Part shown: in pieces, positions 10,830-21,401 of the stretch
Layout of the letters: each line of letters begins with the position of its first letter
Position numbering within the stretch: position 1 is the first letter of the stretch
Assembly (NCBI GenBank): GCA_016808115.1
Contig: JAEQBH010000660.1
Coordinates: 62,001-126,000, forward strand
From: Tetrastigma voinierianum
Taxonomy: Eukaryota; Streptophyta; Magnoliopsida; Vitales; Vitaceae
Direction of reading: 5' to 3'
DNA: 64,000 nt
The notes under the pieces: model-generated
Databases searched by the model: none
Seen by the model: only the letters and a program-made list of their open reading frames with translations
What the model was told of the DNA's origin: nothing
Program-made: the position numbers and the translations under genes

Positions 10830-11300
10830 CTAGCGAAGCTCCTCCTTTTTGTTTGATTGGCGGGAGTGGGGTGGCGTTCGACATGGTGATTCTGGTAGGA
10901 TTGATTCCTCCCGTGTCGCTGGCACCCTGGGAGCGTCTTTGTTTTGTCTTAAAAATGGATAAGGAGGTTTTGAGGTCTTCCGTAGCTTGGAGCGGATATA
11001 AGCGAGATGTTGGGGGTGGTCATCTAACAATACAGGTTCAGTTCTTACATTAACAGTTGATTGAGCACCTCGTCGCGCGTGTCGAGGCTCATCGGGTATA
11101 TGTTGTCGGCCAGTTTTACGCTTCATGAATCTTTGGTAACATTCCCTAGCCACTTTCGTTGATCTCTTGAACCATTTCCTACTCAAGGTTACAGTGGGAA
11201 TTTGATCATCATGTGATATCAGGAAGGATGGCTTTTATTGCATTGAGAGAATTTTTCCTTGACAACATGTTATAAGCGGAGCGGGCGTCTACGATGAGAA
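10830..11300 (-). pseudogene. Protease/protease-RT linker remnant (Tat-like)
   Basis: VDARSAYNMLSRKNSLNAIK at about 11290-11230 matches the conserved block downstream of the retropepsin active site in Tat-like elements (usually VDAPSAYN...GRPxLN). ARECYQRFMKRK and QHIPDEPRHARRG follow at 11150-11070. The catalytic D-S/T-G itself was not found. Stops separate the pieces. Confidence 0.65.
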
Positions 11301-11874
11301 TCTTGCCATAGTAGTCACACGGCATGGGGATCCCCAAGGTGAGTACCAATTATGTCGAGCCTAGAATTAATACCTTTTCCCCGGAGAGACCCGAAGTAGA
11401 TGGTGTTAATGGGCTCTAGTTTCTCATACGATGCCCATTTTATCGAAGGCTATTGTGAAGATGATGTCGGCTGAACTCAGTTGTCGAAAATTAGGACGGA
11501 ATTAATTTGTTTTGTTGGCCACAGGCATGCACGAACTACCAATGGAGTGCCGTCGGGGATGTTGGCATCCCTCCATATTTGAGTCAGAGAACGTTATGGA
11601 TGTGTCGGGCCATGTGTTTGAACCAACGCTTAAATTTAAGCTATCTCTTTGTCGACGATCTTTCGCGTGATGGGCCTTCGGTTGGCTGGACTCCCCTCCT
11701 CCTGCGAATCCTCCTAAGATTACCTGGATTTCACCTAGGGGTTGTTGATGCTGAGTCGTCATCTGTCGAGGTGGTGGTTGTTGAGGCGGGGCACGGTTAC
11801 GAGGCTTGATTCGGGCTTTGATTGCGGGGATATGGGCGTCGGAGAGATGCAGGTGTGATATTAAATTACTCTAT
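11301..11874 (-). other. Decayed gag-protease junction
   Basis: By position this lies between the gag zinc-finger region and the protease. Only short unconvincing reading frames are present. Confidence 0.4.
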
Positions 11875-12600
11875 TTCTCTCTTGGAGTTGTATGTAGTCG
11901 TCCATGCAGGTGTCAAAGTAGTCCTATGGAACTCGCAGTACTTGGAGTTGTCTCTTGTTGCGAGGTCTGACTTCATTTGAGTTAGCCACCTCAGGAACTG
12001 TTCGTTTCGTACTTAGCGGGACTGTGATCTTGAGTTGATGGGGGTGAAAGCGGCGGGGTGAATAACGTAGTGTCTTCCGGTTACGGCAAACTAAGAGCGA
12101 TCTACGAGATTCAGCGCCTTTTTGGGGATCGTTCTCCATTTTTCTTTAGAGATCCTTCCTAGTCGTTTTGTCTTTTGAGGCCGTCGTCGTTTAATGCATC
12201 CGCTTTTTCTTTATGAGTGGAAGAGCTCTCTCTTTTTCTTTGATGTAAAGGGCTTCTTCACGATTAATATACTTCTACGGTTTCACGAGCACCGTTAATG
12301 ACGGTGGAAGTCTATTGAACCGGGCCAAAAATTTGAGCCTTTTAGGAGTGATAGCAGCGCTCTGCGTATACTTGGATCTTGATACCCACGTATAGTTCCA
12401 TTTGGTTTTTTGTAAGTGTTGAGATGATCGTGGGATCCTAAATTGCCATCGAGCGCTTCCACTGCTGACGTCCACGAACTTGGTGGAAGGGGAAGTGGAG
12501 TACCTCAGCTGTGTAAGGTGACTCAGTTTGTTGTACCAAGGTGTCCATAGTGTTAGGGCGGCGTCCTCTTCTTGCCTCCCTCGCACGGTAAGCTCTTGTT
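11875..12600 (-). pseudogene. gag (capsid/nucleocapsid) of the Tat-like element, decayed
   Basis: Reading leftward with frame changes, I see the start of the capsid core (YTAEVLHFP...EALDGN), then DHLNTYKKPNGTIRGYQDPS, a region equivalent to the usual 'RAFATTLKGPALAWFNRLPP', and finally CEFHR near 11935, which recalls the KYCxFHxDHGH motif before the zinc knuckle. Gag would package the element RNA into virus-like particles. No frame longer than about 100 codons survives. Confidence 0.75.
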
Positions 12601-13070
12601 GGGCTCTTGAACCTCTGTTCCCATGATTGTTCTCCTGCTCTAGGCTGAGGGTGGCGCCGATTCTAGTCCCAGCGCTCTCAAGAGGTTGCCGTTGCCTTCA
12701 CCTCGGGGGCTTCGGAATAATGGTCCGTGCCCGGGCTCGACTGGATGCTACATTTCGGCCTCGGGAGTAATGATATTGTGTTGTCCTTCATGAGGAGATA
12801 TCTTCAGCCTTCACAGGTGCAATCGCGCCTCCGGAGTGGTCGTCGCATCACGTGCAGTGAGTTGTTCTAACTCTTATGTTAGACATTTGATGATTGGTGG
12901 TAGTGCCTCGCCTCGTCCCGTGTTGGCTGCATTCTGTGCAGATGCGTGGGAGTCGGTACATCTGCGTTGCTGGTTGGTCACTGCGTATGGAGTTAGCGTT
13001 GCTCTGCTTGTGTTGTAATTAATTACCATCGATGGCGAGAAATCAGTTATATTTGTAAAAAGGAATTGTC
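12601..13070 (-). other. 5' leader of the Tat-like element
   Basis: This lies between the primer site and recognisable gag. No coding signal can be supported. Confidence 0.5.
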
Positions 13071-13092
13071 GTTCCCACAAGCGGCGCCCGAT
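13071..13092 (-). other. Primer-binding site of the Tat-like element
   Basis: On the minus strand CGGGCGCCGCTTGTGGGAAC lies 4 bp inside the 5' LTR end. It resembles the TGGCGCCGTCTGTGGGAA site common in plant Tat elements. The tRNA partner is not assigned here. Confidence 0.7.
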
Positions 13093-13094
13093 TG

Positions 13095-13892
13095 TGATGA
13101 TGCCTTTTCAGCGGAGCTAGGGTACGGAGCGTGTAGGGATCGTTAAACGGAGCGGATTCTTTGGCGGGCTAGGCTTGTAAACTCTGGATCGTCACAGGCT
13201 GAAGTAGGATCGCAATGCAGTCGGCGAGACACGGAGCGTGGCACTCCTTTGCAAAAACAAGAAAGAAGGGGCGTCGGCGTGGGCTTCGCGAGTGGCGCCT
13301 CCGATGCCCCAAGTCGGGTTTCTTTACGAGAGAAAAAATGGGCGCAGAGGCGAGATGTGTTGCGTATGTTTGCATATGAGTATGCGTCACGGTGTGCGTA
13401 CCTTTCACCGATGGGGTGGCCTTGTATTTATAGTAGATGTTCAACCAGTTGGATGGTGACTAAGATTTGTTCCCATTGGATGGGATATTTTTTGTTATTA
13501 TCGGTATCGGATTTGGTAAAGGATATAGAAAGAGCAGTTTATTTAGGATAATCTTCTTTCCTTATTGGGGGATCCAGTTTGATGATGAATTGTTATCGTC
13601 TTTCTTTCCTTATTGATGAGATTTGATTGGATTTGCAGGATAATATATTGTTGAGGATTATTCTATTTTCTGTACCTATGGGAGATTTCCGTGTCGGCCT
13701 TTAGGCAGCGGGTTGGACCCTCATTCTGGGCTGGCACCAAAAGGCTTGAATGCTGGCGTAAAAGGCCTGAATGCTTCAATGGGCATGTCTCTCCTTTGGG
13801 GTTTAGCGAGTGGGCCTGAGTGTTTCGTTGGGCTGGCCTCTTTCTTGGGCCTGGCAAGTGGGCCTGTGAGCCTTATTTTTCAAACCCTATCA
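13095..13892 (-). mobile_element. 5' LTR of the Tat-like element
   Basis: It begins TGATGATGCC and ends CCTATCA on the plus strand and pairs with 1872-2670. It is followed by the CTTTC duplication. On the minus strand it would supply the promoter for gag-pol. Confidence 0.92.
13425..13433 (-). promoter_or_regulatory. TATA box in 5' LTR
   Basis: CTATAAATA on the minus strand, conserved with 2198-2206 in the other LTR and oriented toward gag. Confidence 0.6.
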
Positions 13893-13897
13893 CTTTC
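13893..13897. repeat. Target-site duplication CTTTC (right)
   Basis: Matches 1867-1871 exactly. Confidence 0.9.
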
Positions 13898-14027
13898 AAT
13901 TTACATTTCACAATTTATCAATTTATTAATTTTTCTCAGAAAAACCCAAGTTTGGCTAAATTCATACCCGGAATATATATAATAAAATTATTATAAAAAT
14001 TCTAGGGTATTTTCCAGGAAGAATTAC
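13898..14027 (-). mobile_element. LTR L0, 5' terminal part
   Basis: Resumption of the LTR broken at 1871. TTCTAGGGTATTTT near 14000 is the reverse complement of the AAAAATACCCTAGAA at the start of L2 (58520). The last bases before about 14027 are a degenerate version of the GGGGCGTTACA terminus. Confidence 0.75.
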
Positions 14028-15182
14028 TCTAAACTCTCTAGCCTTAGCTCTGACATATACCGTGTAACAAATTAACACTTGCTCCCAAGTCCACTAAATC
14101 ATATCCCAATTTTGAGAATCCTACCACTACGGAAATAGTGGGGCTTCCTGGGTCTTTGTATTTTGGGGGCAAGTTGTTCCTAATCAAAGAGGTGGATTGT
14201 TTAGTCATAAATGCATCCTTGTTGACACTTAACTTTTTTTTGGCTTAACATCAACAACATCTGTCCTAGGAACATGAGGCTTGTCAAACACATCATCATC
14301 CCTAGGTGATTCATTTTGAAAATCTTTTGTTGTTTCTTTAGAAAACTCTTTGGGCTGAATGGTTTTATCAATTGTTTTTCCACTTCGAAGAGTGGTGATA
14401 GCCTTGCAATGTTCAAAAGTTACATCATTTGGACTGGAAATTTCAACATTATTTTGACCTTGAGGATTTTGGATGGTCTGAGAAGGGAGTTTCCCTTTTT
14501 CTTGTTGAAAATTGCCTATAGAAGAGGTCAACTTAGTGATTTAGGATCTCACATTATTTAAGGCTATTCGAAATTCAGTGTTGGTGGATTGAGCTGGACA
14601 AAGCGTATCCTGATATCCTCGAGCTTCTTTTATGTGGAGGTTGGTAAAAATGGTGATTTGATTCCCTTGAGAAGAGGTGAAACCTTGGTTAGGATTCACA
14701 AGAAATCCTTGCTTGAGGACCTTCATTTGGAATTGAGGGCTTGATTTGAAAAGCCTTGGTCTTGGGATTCGTCATGGTTATTTGGAAATGATTTTGGCCT
14801 CCCTCATTCTTCCAACTAAAATTTAGTGCTTACTCCACCCAGGATTATAAGTTTCGAGTATATGGAGAGTTGAAGAACTTCCTTTAGTAATTAAGAGCAT
14901 TAGTTACTCTATTTGGATTGCTCTGTAACAGGAAGTTTAGAATGGAGTTAATGGTTGAATAGGTGGGTGGTGCAAATGATGCATGACTCATCCACTCCAG
15001 ATCCCATAGGCACCGAAGGTATTTTGGGTACAACAGTCACCTCATTTACTTTTTTCAATTCGATGGCCTCTAATTTCCTAGTTAATTGGCTACATGCCAG
15101 GTCATCATTCTCTCTTCGTGATGTATTCCTCCTCCTGTGGGTGTCTTATTCACTTTGCGTATCTAGAGAGAGGTATTAGTGA
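14028..15182 (-). pseudogene. gag C-terminus and protease of a minus-strand Athila-like element
   Basis: From right to left: LTRKLEAIELKKVNEVTVV and CIICTTHLF (part of the gag zinc-finger-like block) near 15090-14970, a 'YNPGW' match near 14850, FTSSQGNQITIF near 14680, SIGNFQQEKGKLPSQTI near 14515, and HCKAITTLRSGKTID (the Athila-type LRSGK motif) near 14400. The protease follows, with DLGASVNLL at 14091-14065. The capsid N-terminus is missing at the right end, and LTR L0 cuts the protease at the left end. Stops break the frame. It is a different copy from the plus-strand element that starts at 15592. Confidence 0.82.
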
Positions 15183-15290
15183 TTAGCACGTAAACGTGTG
15201 ATTAAGGCAGCTGGGAACCAACAAAATTTATCAGCCTCAGCCCTCTTTGTTATAGCCTAGCTACTCAGGTATAAGGTTTAGGTTTCTCAT
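15183..15290 (-). mobile_element. Possible LTR end remnant (TGATTAG family)
   Basis: TGATTAGCACGTAAACGTGT followed by AACAAAATTTATC resembles, in reverse, the 3' end of LTR copies A and B (ACACGTTTACGTGC near 27156 and AACAAAATTTAT at 25026). About 100 bp survive. Confidence 0.4.
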
Positions 15291-15591
15291 TCCTGATGGT
15301 TGGCCCGCTCACTTCTACGTCTTGAATCAAATCAAGCGTCATTGTAGGGATGGCGCCTAGGAGTCACGAGTGACATTCAACTTGTAGTCCATCCTGTGAG
15401 TGGTGGTGAGATTCAGCCTTTTGCTTTTACGATAATTTCCCTAACGGTTCTTTGTTAGATTGATTGTCAATCTTATCTTTGTCAATATGCAATCTCTACC
15501 TTCATTTTTTTTTTAGCTAACATTAACCTTTTTTTGGTAGCCTGTTTGTTTTTATCTCTTGTTGTGTTTTGTGCCCTCTTGGTAGGAGCTT
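15291..15591. other. Unassigned leader sequence upstream of gag
   Basis: No clear LTR, primer site or ORF. A TGGCGCC string at 15351 could be a primer-site relic but is not supported by a neighbouring LTR end. Confidence 0.4.
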
Positions 15592-16990
15592 ATGCAACAC
15601 TGGGATAGGAACATAGTAGGCCGATTAGAAAGGAGCAGTGCTCCATAGAGCAGTTGTGAATTAGGCATATCGGGTGATGGATGGAGCCTCCACGAGAACA
15701 GAGCCCCTGACAAGGGGTTGAGGAACCGAAATGCATATAGAAACGATGAGGACCATGTACACCCCAAAGTGAGTGCACCCTCCTGCATTGTACCTCCTCC
15801 AGAGGACATCAGTATCAAGCCCTATTTAGTGCCTCTACTCCCCACTTTCCTTGGAATGGAGAGTGAAAATCCCTATTCACGCATCCAGGAGTTCGAGGAA
15901 GTATGCAATACCTTGAGAGGACATCTGATATTGATGATGAGGCTTGAAGTTCTTACTCTTACTCTGAAGAGATGAGGGCTTAATGCGGCTCGACTCTGCG
16001 TAGAGAACTATTAGGAACTGGGGAGATATGCAGGCAGAATTTTTAAAGAAATTCTTTAGCACCTATAAAACCAATAGTCTCAAGAGGGAAATTTACACCT
16101 TCATAGCCTAAGAAAATGATAAATTCTACCAGTGCTGGGAAAGGTACCTAGAGACCATTAGTGCTTGCCCTCACCACGACTTTGATACTTGGATGCTGGT
16201 TAATCACTTCTATAATGGAATGTCCTGCTATAGACGGTTGTTGGGAACTATGTGTGGAGGGACTTCATGAGCAAACATTCGAAGCCATGGATTTCTTGAA
16301 TTATATTGTTGAGACATCAAGCATGGGATGAACTGACCTAGAGGCGAGAGAGGATGAGACACCACGGCCGATTCAAGGGGAGGCATGTGCTCGATCCACA
16401 GAGGACATGGGTTGGGAGAGTAGCTATCACCTTAGCTAGAGGTTGAGAGGGAGCCGAATGCGAGAAATCATCACTTGAGTGAACATTGGCAGACATTAGT
16501 GACCTTGTTTCATCTGTCGGTCTCTAAGCTTTTGAGCTTGCTTATTGTTCATGTGATAGGGATATGATGGCTAAGCATGCCAATGTTATTGGGTAAATAC
16601 AAGCCACCAATGCCCTATATGGAAGCATCACCTATAACCTAACTGGAGAACCATCCTAACTCTCTTGAGCTGAAACCTACCCAGTATATATGCCCCCTTG
16701 CTACTCGATTAATGGATCCTCTCTCAAACCACAGCCACACCATCCTCGTCGGTTAAGTAAGCTATCATGAATTTGAGCAAAGTGGTAAGCAACTTTGTGG
16801 AAGAACAGAAGGCAGTGAATGCCCAAGCTAATCAGAGAATCGACATAGTGGAAAGCACACTCAACAAAAAAATAGATAACCTACAGTTTGAGATCTCCCA
16901 AAAATATGACAACCTGCAGTATTCAATCTCAAGGTTAACCAACCAGTAGCAGGTGCAGGAAAAGGGGAAATTTCCATCTCAGACACAACC
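15592..16990 (+). pseudogene. gag of the Athila-like element
   Basis: A plausible start is the ATG at 15592 (MQHWDRN). The longest open piece (15718-15975) contains SIKPYLVPLLPTFLGMESE and IQEFEEVCNTL, the typical capsid entry. NWGDMQAEFLKKFFSTYKT (near 16020), EIYTFIA, FYQCWERYLETISACPHHD and NHFYNGMS follow. After that, SKVVSNFVEEQKAVNAQANQ (16775) is a helical, coiled-coil-like part. Stops and frame changes occur throughout. Gag would form the particle shell. Confidence 0.82.
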
Positions 16991-17299
16991 CAATCCTAGG
17001 GAATGCATGAGTAGGCTCTCCCGGTGGGCAAATCCTAAAGATGGATGAAGTTAAAGCAATTATCACATTGAAGTGGTAAAACTAGCAGTGGTGCCCAAAC
17101 CAGCAAAGAGGCTAGGAGGCTAAAAATTTGGGCCCGGATGAGGTAACCAAAGAAAGGCGGTGAAAAATCTTTTACCCCACCTTTTGAAAGCTAAGCACTA
17201 AAGCTAGAAAAGGCCATCAACAAGCTAAGGCATCTAATTGAGGTATAGATAAGTGAGATTAACATCCCACCTTGACATGATTAAACAAGTCCCCACGTA
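16991..17299 (+). other. Decayed gag-protease linker
   Basis: Low-quality sequence between gag and the protease. No LRSGK motif was found, and nothing else can be supported. Confidence 0.4.
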
Positions 17300-17990
17300 C
17301 TAATTTTTGGAAAGATGCGTACAGTTAAGAGAGGGGTTGAATGTTGACAAAGACCTTCATACGAGCAAGTGGTTTTATCATTTAGTCTGCAGGGACTCAG
17401 TGAATACAAAGATCGGATTGTCCTACCATCTCGTTGAACATTGAAATTCTTGTGTAGAAAGGCATTGCTAGACTTAGGAGCTAATTATCAGCTTGCTACC
17501 TTGGCTGGTGTAGTAGCAACTAGGTTTGGGAGAGCTAAAGCCAACTTCCATCACATTGTCCCTTGAAGATAGATCCATAAAAATACCAAAGGGGACTGTG
17601 GAGGACGTTTTGATACAAGTAGACAAATTCTACTATCATGTAGACTTTGGTGCTTATCGAGAACAGTCTGAGTGAGGGCTAACTATGTGCCCATCATCTA
17701 GGAGACGTTCTTGGCTACTTCTAATGCGATTATCAATTGCCGAAATGGAGTTATGCAACTCACATTTGGGAACATGACTTTGGAACTCAATATCTTCCAC
17801 TTGAGTAAAAAGCATATGCAACCAACGAAAGAGGGTCCAGAGGAAATTTGCGTAATTGATACAATCCTGAAGGAACAAGCTGATCAACAACAAAGGCAGG
17901 ATGTGCTCACCGAGGAACTGTTTGACTGTCCTGAAGAGCACCAGAAACCCAAGGCATGAATATTATACAAAGGCACTAGAGAAAAAAAGG
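17300..17990 (+). pseudogene. Aspartic protease region of the Athila-like element
   Basis: LGANYQLATLAG near 17478 stands where DLGASVNLLP is expected, so the active site is degraded. VRANYVPII and FLATSNAIINCRNGVMQLTF at 17670-17765 match the strongly conserved block after the protease. LELNIFHLSKKHMQ and ICVIDTILKEQADQQQ follow in the 82-codon open stretch ending at 17959. The protease would cut Gag-Pol; it is inactive as read. Confidence 0.82.
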
Positions 17991-18049
17991 AAGAAATTCT
18001 ACCTCTACTGACTAGGGGAGAAACCAATGAGCCTCAAAAACTAGATCTC

Positions 18050-19100
18050 AAGCCCCTACCATAGGAATTAAAGTATGCATACCTGGAAGAACACTGGGCA
18101 ATGCCAGTTTGTAATCTCCTCTACTCGACAACCAATAGGATAATAGCCTCTTTGGACATCCTTAGGAGAAGCAAGCGAGGCTATTAGATGAATCACTGTC
18201 CCGAGAGGGTATTGTAGCCAGCGAGTTTGCACCATCTTACTTGGAGGAGGAGGCCAGAAAACTAGTTAAGTGACCTGAGGGACTAAATCCACACATGTGA
18301 AGTAGTATGTGCGGAAGTCCTAAAGTTGCTACAAGTGGTATTATTTACCCATGTCAGATAGCACTTGGGTGAGTCCGACCTAGGTAGTGCCTAAGAAATC
18401 GGGGGTAACCACGGCATAATGAAAAGGAGAGGAAGTGCCCACCCACCTTACTCTGAGAGTTGGAGGGTATGTATTGGTCTGAGAAGACTTAATGAGGGTG
18501 ACAGGAAGGATCACTTCTGCTACCCTTCATGGACCGGCTAAAGAGGATTTAGAGCCCACCCCTTCTCTTTGCTTCTTGGATGGCTAATTGGACGTATTTT
18601 CAAATTGAAATTCTTGCGAAGACCGGGGAGAAGACCACTCTTTGCCCATTTAGCACATATGCTTCAGGGAGGATGCCACTTTGTTTGTGTAATGCCCTTG
18701 CACATTGACTTCATGCTCGGTATCTTGATTTGGTGGAGCGCATTATGGAGAGTTTACATGGATGATGTTACAGTTTATGAAGGAGCTTTGAAAGATGGCA
18801 GATCAACTTAGAAGCGTCTTGCAAGGTGTATAGATAAGAACTTGTTATTTGGGAAAAATGCCATTTATGGTCAACTGAGGAATTATGCTGGAACATGTGT
18901 TTCCAAGAGAGGTGAAGTTCACAAGGCGAAAGTGGGGATGATCTCAAACTACACCCTCTCCTACTAACATTGAAGTGTGAGGCAATTCTTAGGGCATGCG
19001 GGCTTCTCTGGGGAGGTTCATCATGGACTTCTCAAAATTGTGAGCCCGGCACATAAGTTATTGGAGAAAGATGTAAATTTGTAGTGGGACAAAGGAGCCT
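18050..19100 (+). pseudogene. Reverse transcriptase of the Athila-like element
   Basis: Fragments of the fingers and palm appear in several frames: a 'WTYFQIEILAKTGEKTT' piece near 18590 and a 'RMPLCLCNA' piece (normally RMPFGLCNAP) near 18670. The catalytic loop YMDDVTVY is at 18755-18778. Downstream, LLFGKNAIYG and a 'GHAGFSG' match near 18990 are the thumb and connection. Many frame changes occur. The YMDD motif itself is intact. Confidence 0.82.
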
Positions 19101-19139
19101 TCCACCCGGGAAGACTCGAGAGGTTAAAACTATTTGACC

Positions 19140-19480
19140 CCTTTGCACCAATAGTGAGGCTGACTAGAAGTTGCAACTCGAGGTATTAATGCGTATAGTG
19201 ACCTCGCCGTTGGAGGCGGTTCTCGGCGGAGAGGAAGGATGAAAGCCTTATGTGGTCTACTATGCAAGCAAGACATTGAATGAGGCACAGAGGAATTATA
19301 TCACCACAGAGAAGGAGCTGCTGGCAGTGGTTTATGCTTTGGACAAGTTACGAGCTGTTGGTTAAAGTCGGACCTTAATCATATTCACGAGATCACTCGA
19401 AGCTTTGAAGTACACGCTCTGGCAGGAATGCGAGGCAAGACTTATTAGAAGGTTTCTTACATTTGGTAAGGAGTTGACAC
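19140..19480 (+). pseudogene. RNase H of the Athila-like element
   Basis: A PLEAVLGGEE...PYVVYYASKTLNEAQRNY stretch, then TTEKELLAVVYALDKLRA (catalytic Glu in EKEL), spans about 19210-19350. The end of the domain (TDH/SLKYL equivalent, near 19395) is recognisable only in pieces. Confidence 0.82.
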
Positions 19481-19639
19481 AACGGATTAGGGACAAAAGG
19501 GTGTCTGAGAATGTTGTTCTGCTGAATCGACTCTAAAAATTTATGATGGCACACTGACACTCCACAGCCACCCGATCAATGATGAGTTTCACGAGGTCCA
19601 CGCTCCCTAGTTGAGAACACACTCACAGGTATGCCCACG

Positions 19640-20810
19640 TTGCCAATTCTTGGCAACATGAAATTACCAGCAGTTAGTTGGAAAGGCATAAGGCAGGAAG
19701 TTTTCTTCTCGAATTCACTCCTATTATTGGGAAGAGCCACTTCTTATACAAATCTTTGTGCGATTAGATAATCGGAAGGTGTGTGAAGGGCAGTTGGGGA
19801 TACTCGACCCTTTGCCACGAGAATGCATGTAGGCCATTTGCTTCGAAACTCTGATGAAGATCTTCTGATCCCCGGGTTATTGGCCTTCTCTTTTCAAGGA
19901 TGCCCATACCATGTGCAGAGAATGCGATAAATGCCAAATATTGGGGAAAATCTCTCGTCATCACATGATGGCCTTAAACCCGATTTTGGTAGTTGATATA
20001 TTCGATGTTTAGGGCATCAATTTCATGGGACCATTCCCTTCTTCCTTTGGATATATTTACATTTTGGTGGGAGTCGACTATGTGTCAAAATGGGTTGAAG
20101 CAGTGCCTTACAGAGCAGTAGACCACAGGGTGGTGTTGAAATTCATGAAGGAAAGCATCTTCTCCATATTTGGGGTCCCAAAAGCCATAATCAGTGATGG
20201 AGGGTCACATTTCTACAACAAACCTTTTGAGAACCTCCTAACTAAATATGGTGTCAAGCATAAAGTGGCCACCATGTACCATCCTCAGACCAGTGGTCAA
20301 GTTGAGCTAGCCAACAGGGAAATCAAGATAATACTGATGAAAGTGATGAACTCTAACCGAAAAGATTAGTCTCTAAAGCTGCTAGATTCCCTGTAGGCAT
20401 ACAGAACAACATACAAAACCATCCTTGGCATGTCCCTTATCGCTGGTTATGGTAAGGCATATTTTTGTGGAAATTGAGTATAAGGCATGGTGGGCAATGA
20501 AGAAACTGAACCTGGATATGGGAAGAGCTGGCCTTAAAAGGCTCCTTGATATCAATGAGCTAGAAGAGCTGAGGAATAATGCCTACTCCAACTCAAAATT
20601 TGCAAAAGATAAGTTAAAGAAGTGGCATGATCAGCTAATAGCCCGTAAAAATTTCAAACAAGGAGACTAAGTGCTTCTTTACAACTCCAAGCTCCATCTT
20701 TCTCCAACCAAGCTCAAGTCAAGATGGACTGGGCCATTCACCATCCATTAGGTCTATCTTAATGGATCAGTAGACATACTGATTCGAGGACGGGGTGTTG
20801 AGGTGATAGG
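19640..20810 (+). pseudogene. Integrase of the Athila-like element
   Basis: The zinc-finger part is eroded (CRECDKCQ-like near 19918). The catalytic core 20025-20369 is open for 114 codons: FGYIYILVGVDYVSKWVEAV (first Asp), FGVPKAIISDGGSHFYN (second Asp) and YHPQTSGQVELANREIK (Glu). After a stop come YKAWWAMKKLNLDMGRAG and ELEELRNNAY (20480-20585), then LYNSKLHLSPTKLKSRWTGP near 20690. The core alone has all three acidic residues, but the protein is interrupted at both sides. Confidence 0.88.
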
Positions 20811-21401
20811 CGGTGAAATACATGCGGTCTGACACACGGCGGACAGGAGATTCCCCTCCTTGACCATATAAATCAAAGGCTACTTGAGAGGGGAGTGATT
20901 CTGCGGCAACTTTGAATTCACTCCAATTTTTGTTGGAATTTTGAGTTGTGCCATTTAAGTTTTATTTATGATTTTTCTTAATTTCTACAATTTTTACTTT
21001 TCTTTCTTTATAATTTTTCTCACTCTCATTTATGTTTTCTTATATTTTTTTTTTGGTGTTCTCTATTTTGCAGGAATAGCAGAAGGCCATAGTTTTTGGT
21101 GCAGTGTGAAATTTCGAGGCTTGCGAGATTTTCGCGACTGTAGGCTTTTTCGCACGTTGGTAAAGTCCTCTTCTTGTATTTGTTCGTCTTCTCTGCCTCT
21201 TCCTCCCTGCAACTTTTCGTTTCTACGTGCCATTAATTTTTCCAGAATTTTTGAGCCCTAACCACTGACCACCCATTTATGGAAATTAAATGGGTTTAAC
21301 CTTTCACCTTCCCTAACCCTTCTATTTAAACCACCCCCGCCCGCCCGCCCGCCCTCCTTTCATTTTCATCCTATCCTCTCCTCTTCTTCCTTAGCCCAGC
21401 C
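20811..21401 (+). other. Spacer between integrase and third ORF, with a splice-acceptor-like site
   Basis: AT-rich and non-coding. A long T-rich run ends in CTATTTTGCAG at 21064-21074, a good match to a plant 3' splice site. GC-rich CCCGCCCGCCCG lies at 21337-21352, just before the third ORF. Confidence 0.5.

Larger units (their letters stand above)
1872..13892 (-). mobile_element. Tat-like Ty3/gypsy LTR retrotransposon, structurally complete but decayed
   Basis: The 12,021-bp element is bounded by two LTRs of about 800 bp that begin TGATGATGCC and end CCTATCA on the plus strand, and is flanked by CTTTC. On the minus strand the order is 5' LTR, primer site, gag, protease, RT, RNase H, integrase, minisatellite, antisense ORF region, polypurine tract, 3' LTR. 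The RNase H (SVDGASN...NNEAEYEA) and integrase (FIIVAVDYFTKW) resemble the plant Tat/Ogre/Retand lineage. All domains contain stops and frameshifts, so it is not autonomous. It sits inside LTR L0, which it splits, so it inserted after L0. Confidence 0.92.

Noticed and set aside
15340..15375. TGGCGCC as primer-binding site of the element at 15592
   Set aside because: No LTR end precedes it, and the following bases do not continue the Asp-type or Tat-type site.
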